In this document: positions 30,257-40,329 of the stretch, piece by piece | Layout of the letters: each line of letters starts with the position of its first letter | Numbering within the stretch: position 1 is the stretch's first letter | Origin: Macrosoma leucophasiata | Lineage: Eukaryota > Arthropoda > Insecta > Lepidoptera > Hedylidae | Assembly: GCA_036365455.1 (NCBI GenBank) | Contig: JAWQUS010000025.1 | Coordinates: 21,240,001 to 21,304,000 of the forward strand | DNA: 64,000 nt | Direction of reading: 5' to 3' | The notes under the pieces: generated by a model | What the model was told of the DNA's origin: nothing | Database searches by the model: none | Seen by the model: the letters and a program-made list of their open reading frames with translations, nothing else | Translations under genes and position numbers: made by a program

Positions 30257-33109
30257 CATCATCATCATCATCATTTCAGCCAAAATACGTCCACTGCTGA
30301 ACAAAGGCCTCCCCCTCAAAGAATGCCACAACGAACGGTCCTGGGCCGCCCTCATCCAGCGATTGCCCGCGACCTTCACCAGGTCGTCGGTCCATCTTGT
30401 GGGAGGCCTGCCTACGCTTCGCTTTCCGGTACGTGGTCGCCACTCGAGAACTGCTCTGCCCCAACGGCCGTCAGTTCGTCGAGCTATGTGCCCTGCCCAC
30501 TGCCACTTGAGTCTCGCTATTCGGTGAGCTATGTCGGTAACTTTGGTTCTCATGCGGATCTCCTCATTTCTGATTCGGTCTCGCAGAGAAACTCCAAGCA
30601 TAGCTCTCTCCATTGCTCTCTGAGTGACCTTGAGCCTTCTTATGAGGCCCATAGTGAGCGACCACGTTTCTGTCCCATAAGTCATCACTGGCAACACACA
30701 CTGATCAAAGACCTTTTTCTTGAGACACTGCGGTAAGTCGGACGAGAAGATGAACCGTAGCTTCCCGAACGCTGCCCAACCGAGTTGGATTCGGCGATTG
30801 ACCTCTTTCTCGAAGTTGGACCGACCTAACTGGACCGTTTGTCCCAGGTATACATAATCGTCAACAACTTCGAGTGTAGTACCCTCGACCATAACAGGAG
30901 TGGGTGTAACATGGACATTTGACATGATCTTCGTCTTGTCCATGTTCATTTTAAGGCCCACTCGTTGGGAGGCTCTACTGAGGTCATTGAGCATTGTGCT
31001 AAGGTCTTCCAGGGTCTCAGCCATGACTACGATATCATCTGCAAATCGGAGGTGGGAGATGTACTCGCCGTTAATATTGATGCCGAGTCCTTTCCAGTTC
31101 AGAAGCTTGAAGACGTCTTGCAATGCAGCGGTGAACAGTTTCGGAGATATAACATCTCCCTGTCTCACACCTCGCTGCAATTGGATAGGTTTCGAGTTCT
31201 GATCCTGAAGCCGGACCGACATGGTGGCGTTTTCATACAAGCTCCTCAGCACCTCGATGTATCGGTAGTCAACTTGGCACCTCTGGAGTGACTGTAGCAC
31301 AGCCCAAATCTCAACCGAATCGAAGGCTTTCTCATAGTCCACGAACGCTAGACATAGGGGCTGGTTATACTCTTCTGTCTTCTGTATAACCTGCCGCAGC
31401 GTGTGAATGTGGTCTATGGTGCTAAAGCCTTTATGGAAACCGGCTTGTTCGGGAGGCTGGAATTCGTCGAGTCTGCGAGATAGACGGTTCGTAACCACTC
31501 TCGAAAACAGCTTATAGACGTGGCTTAGAAGTGCGATGGGCCTATAGTTTTTTAGAAGGGTATTGTCGCCTTTCTTAAAGAACAGTACCACCACACTTCT
31601 GTGCCACGCCTGTGGCGTTTTGCCCTCGGATATGACGGAATTGAACATCAACTGAAGAGCTTCTAATACTGGCCTTCCGCCTGCTTTCAGAAGTTCAGCA
31701 GTGATTCCGTCATCACCCGGCGCCCTGTTGTTTTTGAGCTGTTTGAGAGCCGTACTAATCTCGTCTAGACTGACGTCCGGGATATCTTCGGTGTAGTGTC
31801 GGGTCAGTCCGGCTCTAGGATCTGCTGCCGGACTGTTAACAGGTGGTCGTGCTGTCGTGTATAACTGTCCGTAAAACCGTTCGATCTCCTCTGCAAGCTC
31901 AGGTTTCGACGATACGATTCTGTCGTCCTCTGTCTTCAGCTTAGTGAGACGGCTTTGGCCTAAGGACAGATCTTTGGCGAACACTTTAGAGCCCTGGTTC
32001 CGCTCTATGGCTGCTTGAATACTATTAGTATTAAAGTGCCGAAGGTCGCGAGTCAATGACTTGGAGATCTGTCTGTTGAGCCGTCTGTACACTAAAGCAT
32101 CTTCAGAGGACTTCAGAAACATACCTCGCCTCTCTTCCATGAGCTTGTGAGTTGGGCTGGAGATCTTTTTGGTCTTGTTTGAAGGGCGGGTCTTGAAAAA
32201 CTTAGACCCCGCCGTCCGGACAGTTTCCACGAACCTGTTATTATAATCGTCCACATCTACGCACTCACTCAGGCATTCAAAGCGATTTTGTAGCTCGAGT
32301 TGAAAGCTCTCGGGGTTTTGGATTTGGGCCGGTGCTGGGCGGAGCGTAGACTTCATTAGTCGGGATCTTTCGATCTTGACATTTATATTCAGTGTGCCTC
32401 TTACCATTCGGTGATCGCTGCCGGTTTTTACCGAATTGATCACAGAGACATCACTGAATATATGCCGCCTTGTGGACATAATGAATCTCATTTTTGGTCG
32501 CACCGTCAGGACTGATCCAGGTCCACTTCCGGCAAGCCCGCTTCTTGAAGAAAGAGTTCATCATATAGAGGCTCTCTTTCTCCATGAAGTCAGCCAGTGT
32601 CTGGCCCCTGGTGTTTCGTCGCCCATATCCAAATTGCCCCACTTTCAGCTCGTGGGCGCCTCGAACGCCCAATTTCGCGTTGAAATCCCCCATGACAACG
32701 TTGTAGTGGGTTTTAGAACTATGTATGGCTCGGGAAATATCCTATACATAGTTTCTACCTCATCATCGGAGTGTGCGGAGGTCGGGGCGTAGACCTGTAT
32801 GACCTTCAACGAATACCGCTTGGTTATTCTGAGTATAAAGTACGCCACTCTCCACGACACACTCTCGATCTTGACAACATTGTTCACGAGGGATTTGTGG
32901 ACGATGAAACCGACACCACCCTGGGACAGTTGTTCGCCCTCCCGGAAATAGAGCAGGTTACCAGACTTGAGGGTTATCGAGTCCTCCCCCTGTCTTCGGA
33001 CCTCAGATAACCCTATAATGTGCCATCGTAACCCGCTCAATTCTTCCTCTAGTTCCGCTACCTTCTCGTCGGTCCGCAGTGTCCGAATGTTGTATGTTGC
33101 CAGGGCCAA
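30257..33109 (-). pseudogene. RTE endonuclease-reverse transcriptase with two frameshifts
   Basis: This is the enzyme for target-primed reverse transcription of the element's own RNA. Starting at 33109, the endonuclease N-terminus shows YNIRTL, IIGLSEVRRQGED and VYAPTSAHSDDEVE. A frameshift near 32720 leads to GDFNAKLG and WTWISPDGATKNEI, and a second near 32483 leads to SDHRMVRG. Numbering from 32503, the reverse transcriptase has LKNYRPIALLS (about 317), AGFHKGFST (354), FVDYEKAFDSV (387), GVRQGDVISP (445) and catalytic FADD (487-490). The C-terminus has SLRDRIRNEEI, WAGHIARR and GRPPTRWTDDL, then runs into Met repeats. The reverse transcriptase core is intact over about 770 codons; only the endonuclease is broken, so the copy is young but not autonomous. 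Confidence 0.9.
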
Positions 33110-33124
33110 TTGTCGTTGTAGTCG
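30257..33124 (-). mobile_element. RTE-clade LINE, near full length
   Basis: A 2.87 kb element with endonuclease, reverse transcriptase and a short 3' end of ATG trinucleotide repeats (30257-30270 region), as is typical of RTE elements. It is bounded by a 10-base target duplication. The coding region has two frameshifts. Confidence 0.9.
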
Positions 33125-33283
33125 TAGTTGATATGTCTCTCTGATAAGTTATTACGGAGCCGTGCATTACCATCTAACCGGAACACGATAGAGCTGAACA
33201 CTACCATTTAGTGGCAGATTGATTAGGTGATACGGTGGTGCTTACGCCCTCGAGTTCCTACACTGAAACTCTACCACCAGTAA

Positions 33284-33515
33284 TGTTCCGCCCGCCACTA
33301 GCGTTTTTTGGAGCCAAAAAACTCCGTGGAGGGCTTGGAAACGAGCAGCCCTCGGTGGGGTCGCGGATGTGTGCGATATCGTTCCCGTGACCCCACCACT
33401 TATGGCGGACGAGTCGGAACACCCAGGGGTTTTCAGTGGGTAGTCGGGGGGTGCGAAGTCTTACATTACCCACCTCTTTCCCCAAGAGGGTAAGCGTAAC
33501 GTATTTTCCCCTGGT
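33284..33515 (+). repeat. GC-rich segment, probable retroposon 3' region
   Basis: GTTCCGCCCGCCACTAGCG, then CCCTCGGTGGGGTCGCGG and GGGTAGTCGGGGGGTGCG, differ sharply in GC from their surroundings and directly abut the S1 5' end. I have no second copy in the window, so the family is unproven. Confidence 0.4.
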
Positions 33516-33520
33516 AATAA

Positions 33521-33640
33521 AAACACTAAGATGAGCGTCTGAGTAGCTTTATAGGGAAGTATAGTGATCGGAAATTGTGTCGCGTGATTTATTATACGGT
33601 TCTAGGAAGGGTGCATCGAATAGAAGATGTGATAGAAAAT
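33521..33640 (+). repeat. Local direct repeat, right copy
   Basis: Partner of 29861-29975: ACACTAAGATGAGCGTCTGAG, GTGATCGGAAATTG, GGGTGCATCG. Confidence 0.6.
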
Positions 33641-34239
33641 TGGGTGCTTGTTAAATAATTCTAACTCACCCGACAAACTTTGCCAGTTATTTTCATAAAT
33701 TCATAAAAACTTTCTCTTGACAATAACGGACACATTTAAGAAAATTTTAACCAATTTGGTGCAGTCTTTTGAAAGTTTTACGCGTACAAACATTTCGGTG
33801 ATTCATTTTTTTTTGTATTTTTGTCGATTTATAAGTGATGAATAGTTTTAGCAAGTTCCACAATAAAGTCACAAATAATGTCGCGTAAACTGAATAGTCA
33901 CACCTAAGTTTTCCTGAAGAGCTAGAAAGAGAATCAGATAATAGTTATACATTTATGCAAGCATACGCTCAAGGTTCTTCAGTTAAGATTTTTTATATCC
34001 TATAACAAATCATACATTGTTATACTTTTGTAATTCAATGGACAAATATAAATCTATTGCGCCGCCATAAAATATATAAATTGAAATATAACTATTTTTA
34101 TCTTTCGTATAGCAATTCGAATGATTTATAGAATCAACTCATCGTTTGGATCTCTTTTCAGCTTCCATCATCTCAGACAAATCCCAAATTATTTGACTGT
34201 GTATGAGAATGACTGTAGCTTGCGTAAACCGAAGAAGAT
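33641..34239. other. No recognisable feature
   Basis: AT-rich sequence without support for a gene or repeat. Confidence 0.4.
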
Positions 34240-34240
34240 A

Positions 34241-34387
34241 TTTGTTGATCTTCATCATCTTCTCAGCCGAAAGACTAAGACTATCCACTGCTGGACCAAG
34301 GCCTCGCCATAGAAGGCATATGACATAATCGCCACGCTGGGCCTGAGGATTGGCGATCACAGTGGTGGATCAAGCCCAAGCCTGTAA
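34241..34387 (-). mobile_element. RTE-like 3' end remnant
   Basis: TTCATCATCTTCTCAGCCG and ATCCACTGCTGGACCAAGG follow the same order as the RTE 3' end at 30.26-30.32 kb. The rest (GGCGATCACAGTGGTGG) also occurs inverted at 44.8 and 45.8 kb. Confidence 0.6.
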
Positions 34388-34392
34388 CAGGA

Positions 34393-34682
34393 TGCTGCTT
34401 TTTTATGTACTGGAAGTGACAAACAAGCCTGCAGTTCACATTGATGTTAAGTGATAACTGCAGCCTATAGACACCCACACAAAGACCAAGGTCAAAATGC
34501 AGATGCGTTACCACTCCTGAGGCCTAAGGTGTTATGCCTCTGTGCCGGAAATTACAGGGCCATACATTACCACCTGACCGGAACACGATACTGCTGAACA
34601 CTACCATTTAGCGGCAAGTATATTAGGTAATGCGGTGGTGCTTCCGCCCGCGAGCTCCGTCACTGGAGGTCTACCACCAGTA
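34393..34682 (-). mobile_element. S1 SINE-like element, full length
   Basis: From a T-rich tail (ATGTACTGGAAGTGAC) to the 5' end at TCTACCACCAGT. All internal blocks are present. Confidence 0.9.
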
Positions 34683-34841
34683 AAGCTGCTGCCTTAATCT
34701 TGATCTTGCTTGCACTTACTACCACCCCATAGGAATGATTTGACCGCCATTGTTCAGTTGACTGAAGAAGAGCACCATAATTCAGTTACAGTAGAAAACA
34801 TCAGGCTTAACCATTAATTTGCCATAATCTCTTACTGTTAT

Positions 34842-35552
34842 GGAGCTCCTGTGATGGAGCTCGCGGGCGGAGGCATCACCACATTACCCAATATACTTGC
34901 CGCTAAATGGTAGTGTTCAACACTATCGTGTTCCGGTCAGGTGGTAATTTATTTATTTATTTATTTATAACAGGTTCTTTTGTACTTACAGCTTAGCCAA
35001 AACGCACACAAGATAAATTACAGTACATACATTTAAAGTTAACATGACGTACATACACTAATTACAGATACATTAAAAACATTACACATTTACTCATAAA
35101 ATCCCTTACACTAATGTTAAACAAATCGATATCCGGATTCTGGGCAACCAGAGCGTTGAGCAGACTCAGAGCTTGGTATGTCGGTGCAGAGCGGGCCGCC
35201 CGCGTGTGCGCCGGGGGCAGTTCGAACAACCGTCGCCTATGCTGCCTCACCAGACGATCAGGGACATACATTGCACAGCGAGACAGAACGGAAGAGTTAT
35301 CCACTTTACCGTTAACTAATAGGAAGTAGTGCGACATGATTGCACACTTCCGCCTTAACTCCAAGGTGTCAATCCCTAATGTGCGGCCCTGTAATTTCCG
35401 GCACAGAGGCATGACACCTTAGGCCTCAGGAGTGGCAACACATCTGCATTTTGACCTCTGGTTATTGTGTGTGCGTCTATAGGCTGCAGTCATCACTTAA
35501 CATCAATGTGAACTGCAAGCTTGTTTGCCAATATCATTGCATAAAAAAAAAT
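34842..35552 (+). mobile_element. S1 element split by a LINE fragment
   Basis: The 5' part is at 34842-34950 and the 3' part at 35378-35552. The S1 order GGTCAGGTGGTAAT/GTGCGGCCCTGTAAT is restored when 34951-35377 is removed. Confidence 0.85.
34949..35380 (-). mobile_element. Short 5'-truncated LINE, Jockey/CR1-like
   Basis: The minus strand encodes the last ~100 residues of a LINE ORF2: LELRRKCAIMSHYFLLVNGKV, RRRLFELPPAHTRAARS, TYQALSLLNALV and DIDLFNISVRDF, followed by a 3' tail of AAAT repeats. About 430 bases survive, so it is dead on arrival. Confidence 0.8.
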
Positions 35553-35561
35553 TAACAAGCT

Positions 35562-36200
35562 CATAGAAAATAAACCTTTATCACTTAAGATTACAATGCC
35601 AGCCATTTGGGCTTCGCAAAAGAACTCAGCACTCGTTTGTCCAATAAACGCTTCGCATTTGCGGAGAGTTAGCATATAAGCTAACTCTCCGCAAATGGGG
35701 AAATTATCGTATTCAGCGTCTTGGGGGGGTGATTTCTGTAGGGTGTGCAAACAGGCGTGTAAAAAAGGCAGATGTTTTGAAATAATAAATTTTATGATGA
35801 TATTTGAAATAATATATTTATTTTATTAAATTACATGCGAAGTTGAGTGATTATATTTGTGCATCATTAATCTTTTAAAAATGTGACAAAAGAGCTTAGA
35901 AAACTGTTTACGTAAGTTTATGATACAAAAAAAACAATATTTAAAAAAAATATGCACTAGTCACACCATTGTACATATAGCTACACTGTGTTTTAGGTAT
36001 AATATGAGAAATTTAAGGCTCACCAAAGTTCTCAGAATATAAACCTATGCCAGCCATTTCGGCGAAACACTCAGCACTCGATACTCCAGTAAACGGGCAT
36101 TTGTATGCTAACTTTCCGCAAATGGGGAAATTATCGTATCTATCGTCGTGGGGAAGAATGGTGCAAACAGGCGGGTGAAAGAGGCAGATGTTTGGAAATA
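35562..36200 (-). repeat. Exon-like cassette P, units 1 and 2
   Basis: Two units about 470 bases apart share AAATAAACCTTTATCAC- or ATATAAACCTATG-type starts, GCCAGCCATTT, CTCAGCACTCG and GCAAATGGGGAAATTATCG. Unit 2 on the minus strand is an open frame of 63 codons with YDNFPICGKLAYKCPFTG and SSAECFAEMAG; unit 1 gives YDNFPICGELAY, then CEAFIGQTSAEFFCE in the same overall order. The shared protein pattern suggests a once-coding Cys-containing exon. I do not recognise the family; a PICG-x-Y-x-C core loosely recalls Kazal inhibitors but the spacing is wrong. Confidence 0.45.
35656..35697. repeat. Perfect palindrome, 18-bp arms, 6-base loop
   Basis: Arms 35656-35673 and 35680-35697 are exact reverse complements. 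Sister unit 2 at about 36100 has only an imperfect version (CATTTGTATGCTAAC, CCGCAAATG). Confidence 0.9.
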
Positions 36201-36242
36201 ACATATTGCGTCCGGATTTTTGTACTTATTTTAATTAATTTA

Positions 36243-36556
36243 ACTGCCTCGGTAGCCTAGTGGTAGCAGGCCACTACTACTACGCTGAGGTCCTGGGTTC
36301 GATTCCCGGGTAGGGGGTTATCAGAGATAATAGTGTTAAGTCCTTTATCTCCGGTTCTAATGGGATATTTCCATTTTCTGGAAATTTCCCAGTACCTCGA
36401 AGTTTGGTAATGTGCCCGGAGATGTCAACAGGCTCGCCACCTGTTACATGGGCCAAAAACGTAACCGACGAATCGTGGGTGTTTGCATGTATGTTTGAAT
36501 GCCCTGCATTTACCTCTGCCTACCCCTTCGGGGATTACAGGCGTGAAGTTACGTTT
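36243..36556 (+). mobile_element. S3 SINE, full length
   Basis: The head GCCTCGGTAGCCTAGTGG, B box GGTTCGATTCCCGG, body and GGCGTGAAGTTACG end match the 2.2 kb copy with few changes, so both are fairly young. It ends in a T run. Confidence 0.9.
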
Positions 36557-36692
36557 TTTTTTTTTATTAATATATCTTATTTTATTTTGAAAAATATGAC
36601 AAAAAAGGTTACCAATTGTACTATTTAGTTTTTGCAATAACACATGCGAGTGAAATTTAAAAATTAAATAAAAAAAACGGAATGATAAATTT

Positions 36693-36750
36693 GACGAGCA
36701 GGAATCGAACCTGCGACCTTAGAATAACCAGCTCAGCCGCTTAACGTTTT
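36693..36750 (-). mobile_element. tRNA-like 3' fragment
   Basis: On the minus strand it reads GGCTGAGCTGG, then GGTCGCAGGTTCGATTCC and TGCTCGTCAA. The B box and T arm are convincing, but the 5' acceptor half is absent, so it is a SINE head or tRNA relic. Confidence 0.5.
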
Positions 36751-36754
36751 TTTC

Positions 36755-37225
36755 TTTAATTTCTAAAAAAGGGTACTGTTTACGTAAGTATATGGTACAA
36801 ACAAACCAATATTGGGGAAAAACAATGTGTGTGTCAGCTCCGACGCACGACGGACTGACACACACATTGTGTGCGTAACTCATCCGCTGGGTCGCAGCGC
36901 TCGCGGGGATATTACGTGTAACGCCTCAACTTTCGTGTTATTTTACTTTACTCATACAATTCAATATTTCATACAACTTTCACACCCAGGCCTTATCACT
37001 GAACCCGCTTTATAAGGAGTAAGTTCCAAAAAATATGCACTTATTACACCGTTATACAGTATAACTATATTTCCGCCTATAAAACGCCCCGCATTTGTAT
37101 GGCATACATAACTAATCCGCAAATGGGGAAATTATCGTATTTAGCGTCTTGGGGAATGGTGTGGAAACAGGCGGGTGAAAGAGGTAGATTTTGAAATAAG
37201 AAATTACGTCCGAAGTTTAGTATTA
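36755..37225 (-). repeat. Cassette P, unit 3, decayed
   Basis: Shares GTTTACGTAAGT, AATATGCACT.ATTACACC, GCAAATGGGGAAATTATCG and GGAAACAGGCGGGTG with units 1 and 2. On the minus strand DAKYDNFPICG is kept, then the frame is lost. The second mariner follows at its edge. Confidence 0.5.
36823..36869. repeat. Hairpin, 15-bp perfect arms
   Basis: CAATGTGTGTGTCAG and its exact reverse complement flank a 17-base loop. Confidence 0.85.
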
Positions 37226-37241
37226 ATTGTATTATTTATCA

Positions 37242-38505
37242 AAAGTTTGGGGAAAAAGTTTCTTCGCATTTTTTAAGATAATTCAAAACATTTTTTAATA
37301 TAGTTTATTTAAATTTAACTAAAGTATGTATGTACCATTTTGTTCGATAACCTTTTGCCATCTTGTAGGTAGGGACATGATCCCATTGCTATAAAAATTT
37401 TGGGACTTCTCATCAAAATACCGCGACAAGTGGATTTGGCAGTCCTCTCGTGATGTTAACCTAAAATTGCATAAAGAATTCTGAAGAGACCGAAACAGGT
37501 AGAAATCTGAAGGTGCAAGGTCAGGACAACACCTCTCAGTCAAACTCTTCATTTTTGCTGAGTGGCTTTAGATGTGTGAGGTCTAGCGTTATCATGATGA
37601 AACACCACACCCCTTCTGTTGATCAATTCCGGCCGCTTTCTCTCAACTTCTTGCTTTAATCTCATCAGTTGTTCGCAGTAGAGTTCAGAATCGATAGTCC
37701 TTCCTGGTGGTAATAGCTCATAATGAATAATGCCCTTCCAATCCCACCACACACACAACATCACCTTATTGCGAGTTAACCCGGGTTTTGCCACAGTCTA
37801 TGAAGCCTGACCGGCCTTTGACCACGACCTTTTTCGCACGTTCTTGTCGTACGTGATCCACTTTTCATCACCAGTTATCAGCTTCTTCAAAAATGATTCG
37901 GTTTCATTGCGTCGTAATAAAGAATCACAAATGAGTACACGGTTCATTAGGTTTCTTTCAGTGAGCTAGTGAGGTACCCAAATATCGAGCTTTTTTTGTA
38001 CCCAGCTATTTTCAAATGCGCCGAAACAGTTTTATGATCAATTCTCAGTTCTTCAGCTACGTCGTAACTACTGATATGTCGATCTTGCTCCACTTTTTCA
38101 AAAATGGCATCCATTTTTTCCGTAATAGGGCGACCAGAGCGAGGTGCATCTTTGACATCAAAATTTCCGGATTGAAAACGCTTAAACCAAATTCGTGCTA
38201 CTCTCACAGACACTGCACTAGGTCCATAAACATCGCAATTTTTTTTCGCGGCTTGCGTTGCATTTTTACCTTTTTTGTAGTAAAATTTTAAAATGTATCG
38301 AATTTCTTCATTAGATTCACTCATCTTGACGGTACGAAAAACAAATGAAAATCACACATTTGCCTAACTTGAATTTGGAATAATGTTCTTTAAAATTTTA
38401 ACTTTCAATGATGCCAAAATCAGCCAGATACAAATACTACAGCCAAAGAGATTTTATTACAAGTTCATACATACTATAATGCGAAATTACTTTTTCCCCA
38501 ACCTA
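37242..38505 (-). mobile_element. mariner element 2, dead
   Basis: Left TIR TTTGGGGAAAAAGTTTC (first bases altered); right end ACTTTTTCCCCAACCTA. It is the same family as the 20.2 kb copy, about 1.26 kb. It lies between cassette P unit 3 and a GGT-rich microsatellite region. Confidence 0.9.
37319..38324 (-). pseudogene. mariner transposase, broken
   Basis: This starts at MSESNEEIRYILKFYYKKG. The N-terminal DNA-binding part is open for 125 codons until a one-base loss in a T run near 37990 (after GYKK). Further pieces keep the first catalytic Asp (CVWWDWKG), the second ([13 protein letters not shown]) and the third (DLAPSDFYLF), which is the D,D34D layout, and end in LPTRWQKVIEQNGTY. Additional breaks lie near 37900 and 37550. 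Confidence 0.85.
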
Positions 38506-38573
38506 TCATAAAACAAAGTCGGGTTTTTGACAACATTTATAACACGAGATCTGCTGGACCAATTTTCATGGTT

Positions 38574-38612
38574 TTGGTGGTGGTGGTGGTGATGGTGGTG
38601 GTAGTGTTGATG
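38574..38612 (+). repeat. GGT trinucleotide microsatellite
   Basis: A run of GGT units with GAT interruptions. Confidence 0.9.
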
Positions 38613-39022
38613 ACATTAGTGGTTAAAAATGCACAATGTTAATATTCTATTTTTAACATCCGCCATTATGAACCTAAGCATAGACATTACATGTCATTTT
38701 TTCTGCCACAGATCTACGGTAGACTCTTGGTAGGTAGAGGTCGAGAATTAAAGATCGTAAAAAAATCATTATTCTGAGTCGAGAACATGTATCCGCAAAA
38801 TTCGTATCTTTTGATAATTCGTGGAATAAAATCAATAATTTCATAAATTCAAATGACAATTGCCCGCCATTATGACGTACACTTTTTATTTTGATGTAAT
38901 ACCGAAACTGGACTGGCCATGCAATTTTCAAAAATCAATTGCTGTTTGTTACTTTCGCTATAACTGTAGTGTATTTTTTAATCTTTATTTTAAAGCGATA
39001 CAAAGTTCGCCGGGCCAGCTAG
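38613..39022 (+). other. Mostly unassigned; Helitron 3' end at right
   Basis: AT-rich. The last ~40 bases (AAAGCGATACAAAGTTCGCC then GGGCCAGCTAG before T) are a Helitron C-type 3' end; the 5' end is not identified. Confidence 0.45.
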
Positions 39023-39124
39023 TAGCTTATAAAAGACAACTGGATTATATATTTTGTATTCACAATACAAATACTCTCTCAGCCTTAATAAAAGAAACAT
39101 CAGATTTATCCTGATGGGTACCAA

Positions 39125-39925
39125 GCACTTAGAAAATAAACCATTATCGCTTAAGATTACAACAGGTATTTTGGTTCTCAGGCAAGAACTCAGCACTCGC
39201 ATTTCCTGCTAACTCCCTTAAAAATTGATAATCTGATGGAAATAAGATGATCCTTTTAAGCGCCTTAGGTAACGATAGACTCATATCTATACTAATATCA
39301 CAGTCTAAAAAAAACGAACGTGTTAATTACCCTAATATTATAAAGCTGAAAAGTTTGTTTGTTTGTTTGAACGCGCTAATCTCAGGAAATACGTGTCCGA
39401 TTGAAAAAATTCTTTCAGTGTTAGATAGCCCATTTATTGAGGAAGGCTTAAGGCTATATAACATCACGCTTAGATGAATAGGAGAGGGTAGGTAACATTG
39501 CAACCGCGCGAAGCCGGGGTGAGCTGCTAGTAAAGAATAAGCTTGAACGGATTTTTGTTGATTAAATTCAATGGGATCTTTCTTTAAACTTTTGCTAACG
39601 GTCCTTACATTAAGCATAGAATAGGAACTATAAAATTGGCATAAAATATTTATTATTTATTTTTGTCACTTCAGATTACAACCTTCATTTTGACTTTTAC
39701 CAAAAAAGAAGTCGATGCCTCGGTGTGTGAAATGCAGACTGCTGTCCTTATTGTCATACAAAAATGAATATGATGTATCAATAAAGTTCCATTTATGTAA
39801 CTAAAGCACTATCAATTTTGTGCTAAAATGTAATTAAACAAAAATAATAAAAGAAAATTCATAGCCGGGTCTTATTAAAATTAAATGACAAACCAATACA
39901 ACCTTCTCAGTAGTAATACAAGCAT
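39125..39925 (-). repeat. Cassette array unit (P plus Q), split by a Helitron
   Basis: P part 39125-39290 (AGAAAATAAACCATTATCGC, AACTCAGCACTCGC) and Q part 39533-39925 (GATTAAATTCAATGGGAT, GCAGACTGCTGTCC, TTTTGTGCTAAAATGTAATT). The same P-Q order recurs at 40340-40895. In the P frame, VVILSDNGLFSKCL matches GIVILSDKGLFS of unit 1. Confidence 0.5.
39329..39532 (+). mobile_element. Helitron, Lep1-like, short
   Basis: TAATATTATAAAGCTGAAAAG, GTTTGAACGCGCTAATCTC, TTCTTTCAGTGTTAGATAGC, ending GCGCGAAGCCGGGG and GAGCTGCTAG before T. This matches the pattern I know for lepidopteran Lep1 Helitrons; the name is from memory. Confidence 0.6.
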
Positions 39926-39940
39926 TACCTAATTTAGATT

Positions 39941-40080
39941 TGACAGAACCGGGATGTCTGGCGCTCTACACTCTCTGCCTACCCCGTTAGGGACCTGGCG
40001 TGAAGATACATACATACAGTCCGCCTCATGTACTTTGTTTGTGCAGAAAGTTTAAATAAATAAATAAATAAATAAATACA
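39941..40080 (+). mobile_element. LINE 3' end fragment and AAAT tail
   Basis: ACCGGGATGTCTGGCGC, GACCTGGCGTGAAGATAC, then an AAATA repeat tail ending at the S1 fragment. Confidence 0.6.
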
Positions 40081-40085
40081 TGCAT

Positions 40086-40318
40086 ACCTAATTTACTTGC
40101 CGCTAAATGGTAGTGTTTAGCACTATCGTGTTACAGTCAAGTGGTAATTTACGGCCCTGTAATTTCCGGCACAGAGACATAACACCTTAGGCCTCAGGAG
40201 TGGTAACAGTGGTCTACATTTTGACCTTGGTGTTCGTGTAAGTGTCTATAGGCTGCAGTCATCACTTAACATCAATGTGAACTGCATGCTTCTTTGCCCC
40301 TACCATTACATAAAAAAA
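40086..40318 (+). mobile_element. S1 element, 5'-truncated
   Basis: It begins inside S1 at TAATTTACTTGCCGC and is complete to the A tail. Confidence 0.85.
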
Positions 40319-40329
40319 GGAACATCGGG

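Larger units (their letters stand above)
30117..33283 (-). mobile_element. S1 element (second subfamily) split by RTE LINE
   Basis: The 3' part is at 30117-30256 and the 5' part at 33125-33283, ending at the reverse complement of ACTGGTGG. The 10-base duplication TAGTTGATAT (30247-30256 and 33125-33134) marks the LINE insertion. Confidence 0.9.

Noticed and set aside
32436..33010. Plus-strand coding frames over the RTE
   Set aside because: They are antisense shadows of a clear minus-strand endonuclease-reverse transcriptase.
35656..35697. Transcription terminator hairpin
   Set aside because: Bacterial-type terminators do not apply to this eukaryotic sequence, and the hairpin is explained by conversion of a quasi-palindrome.
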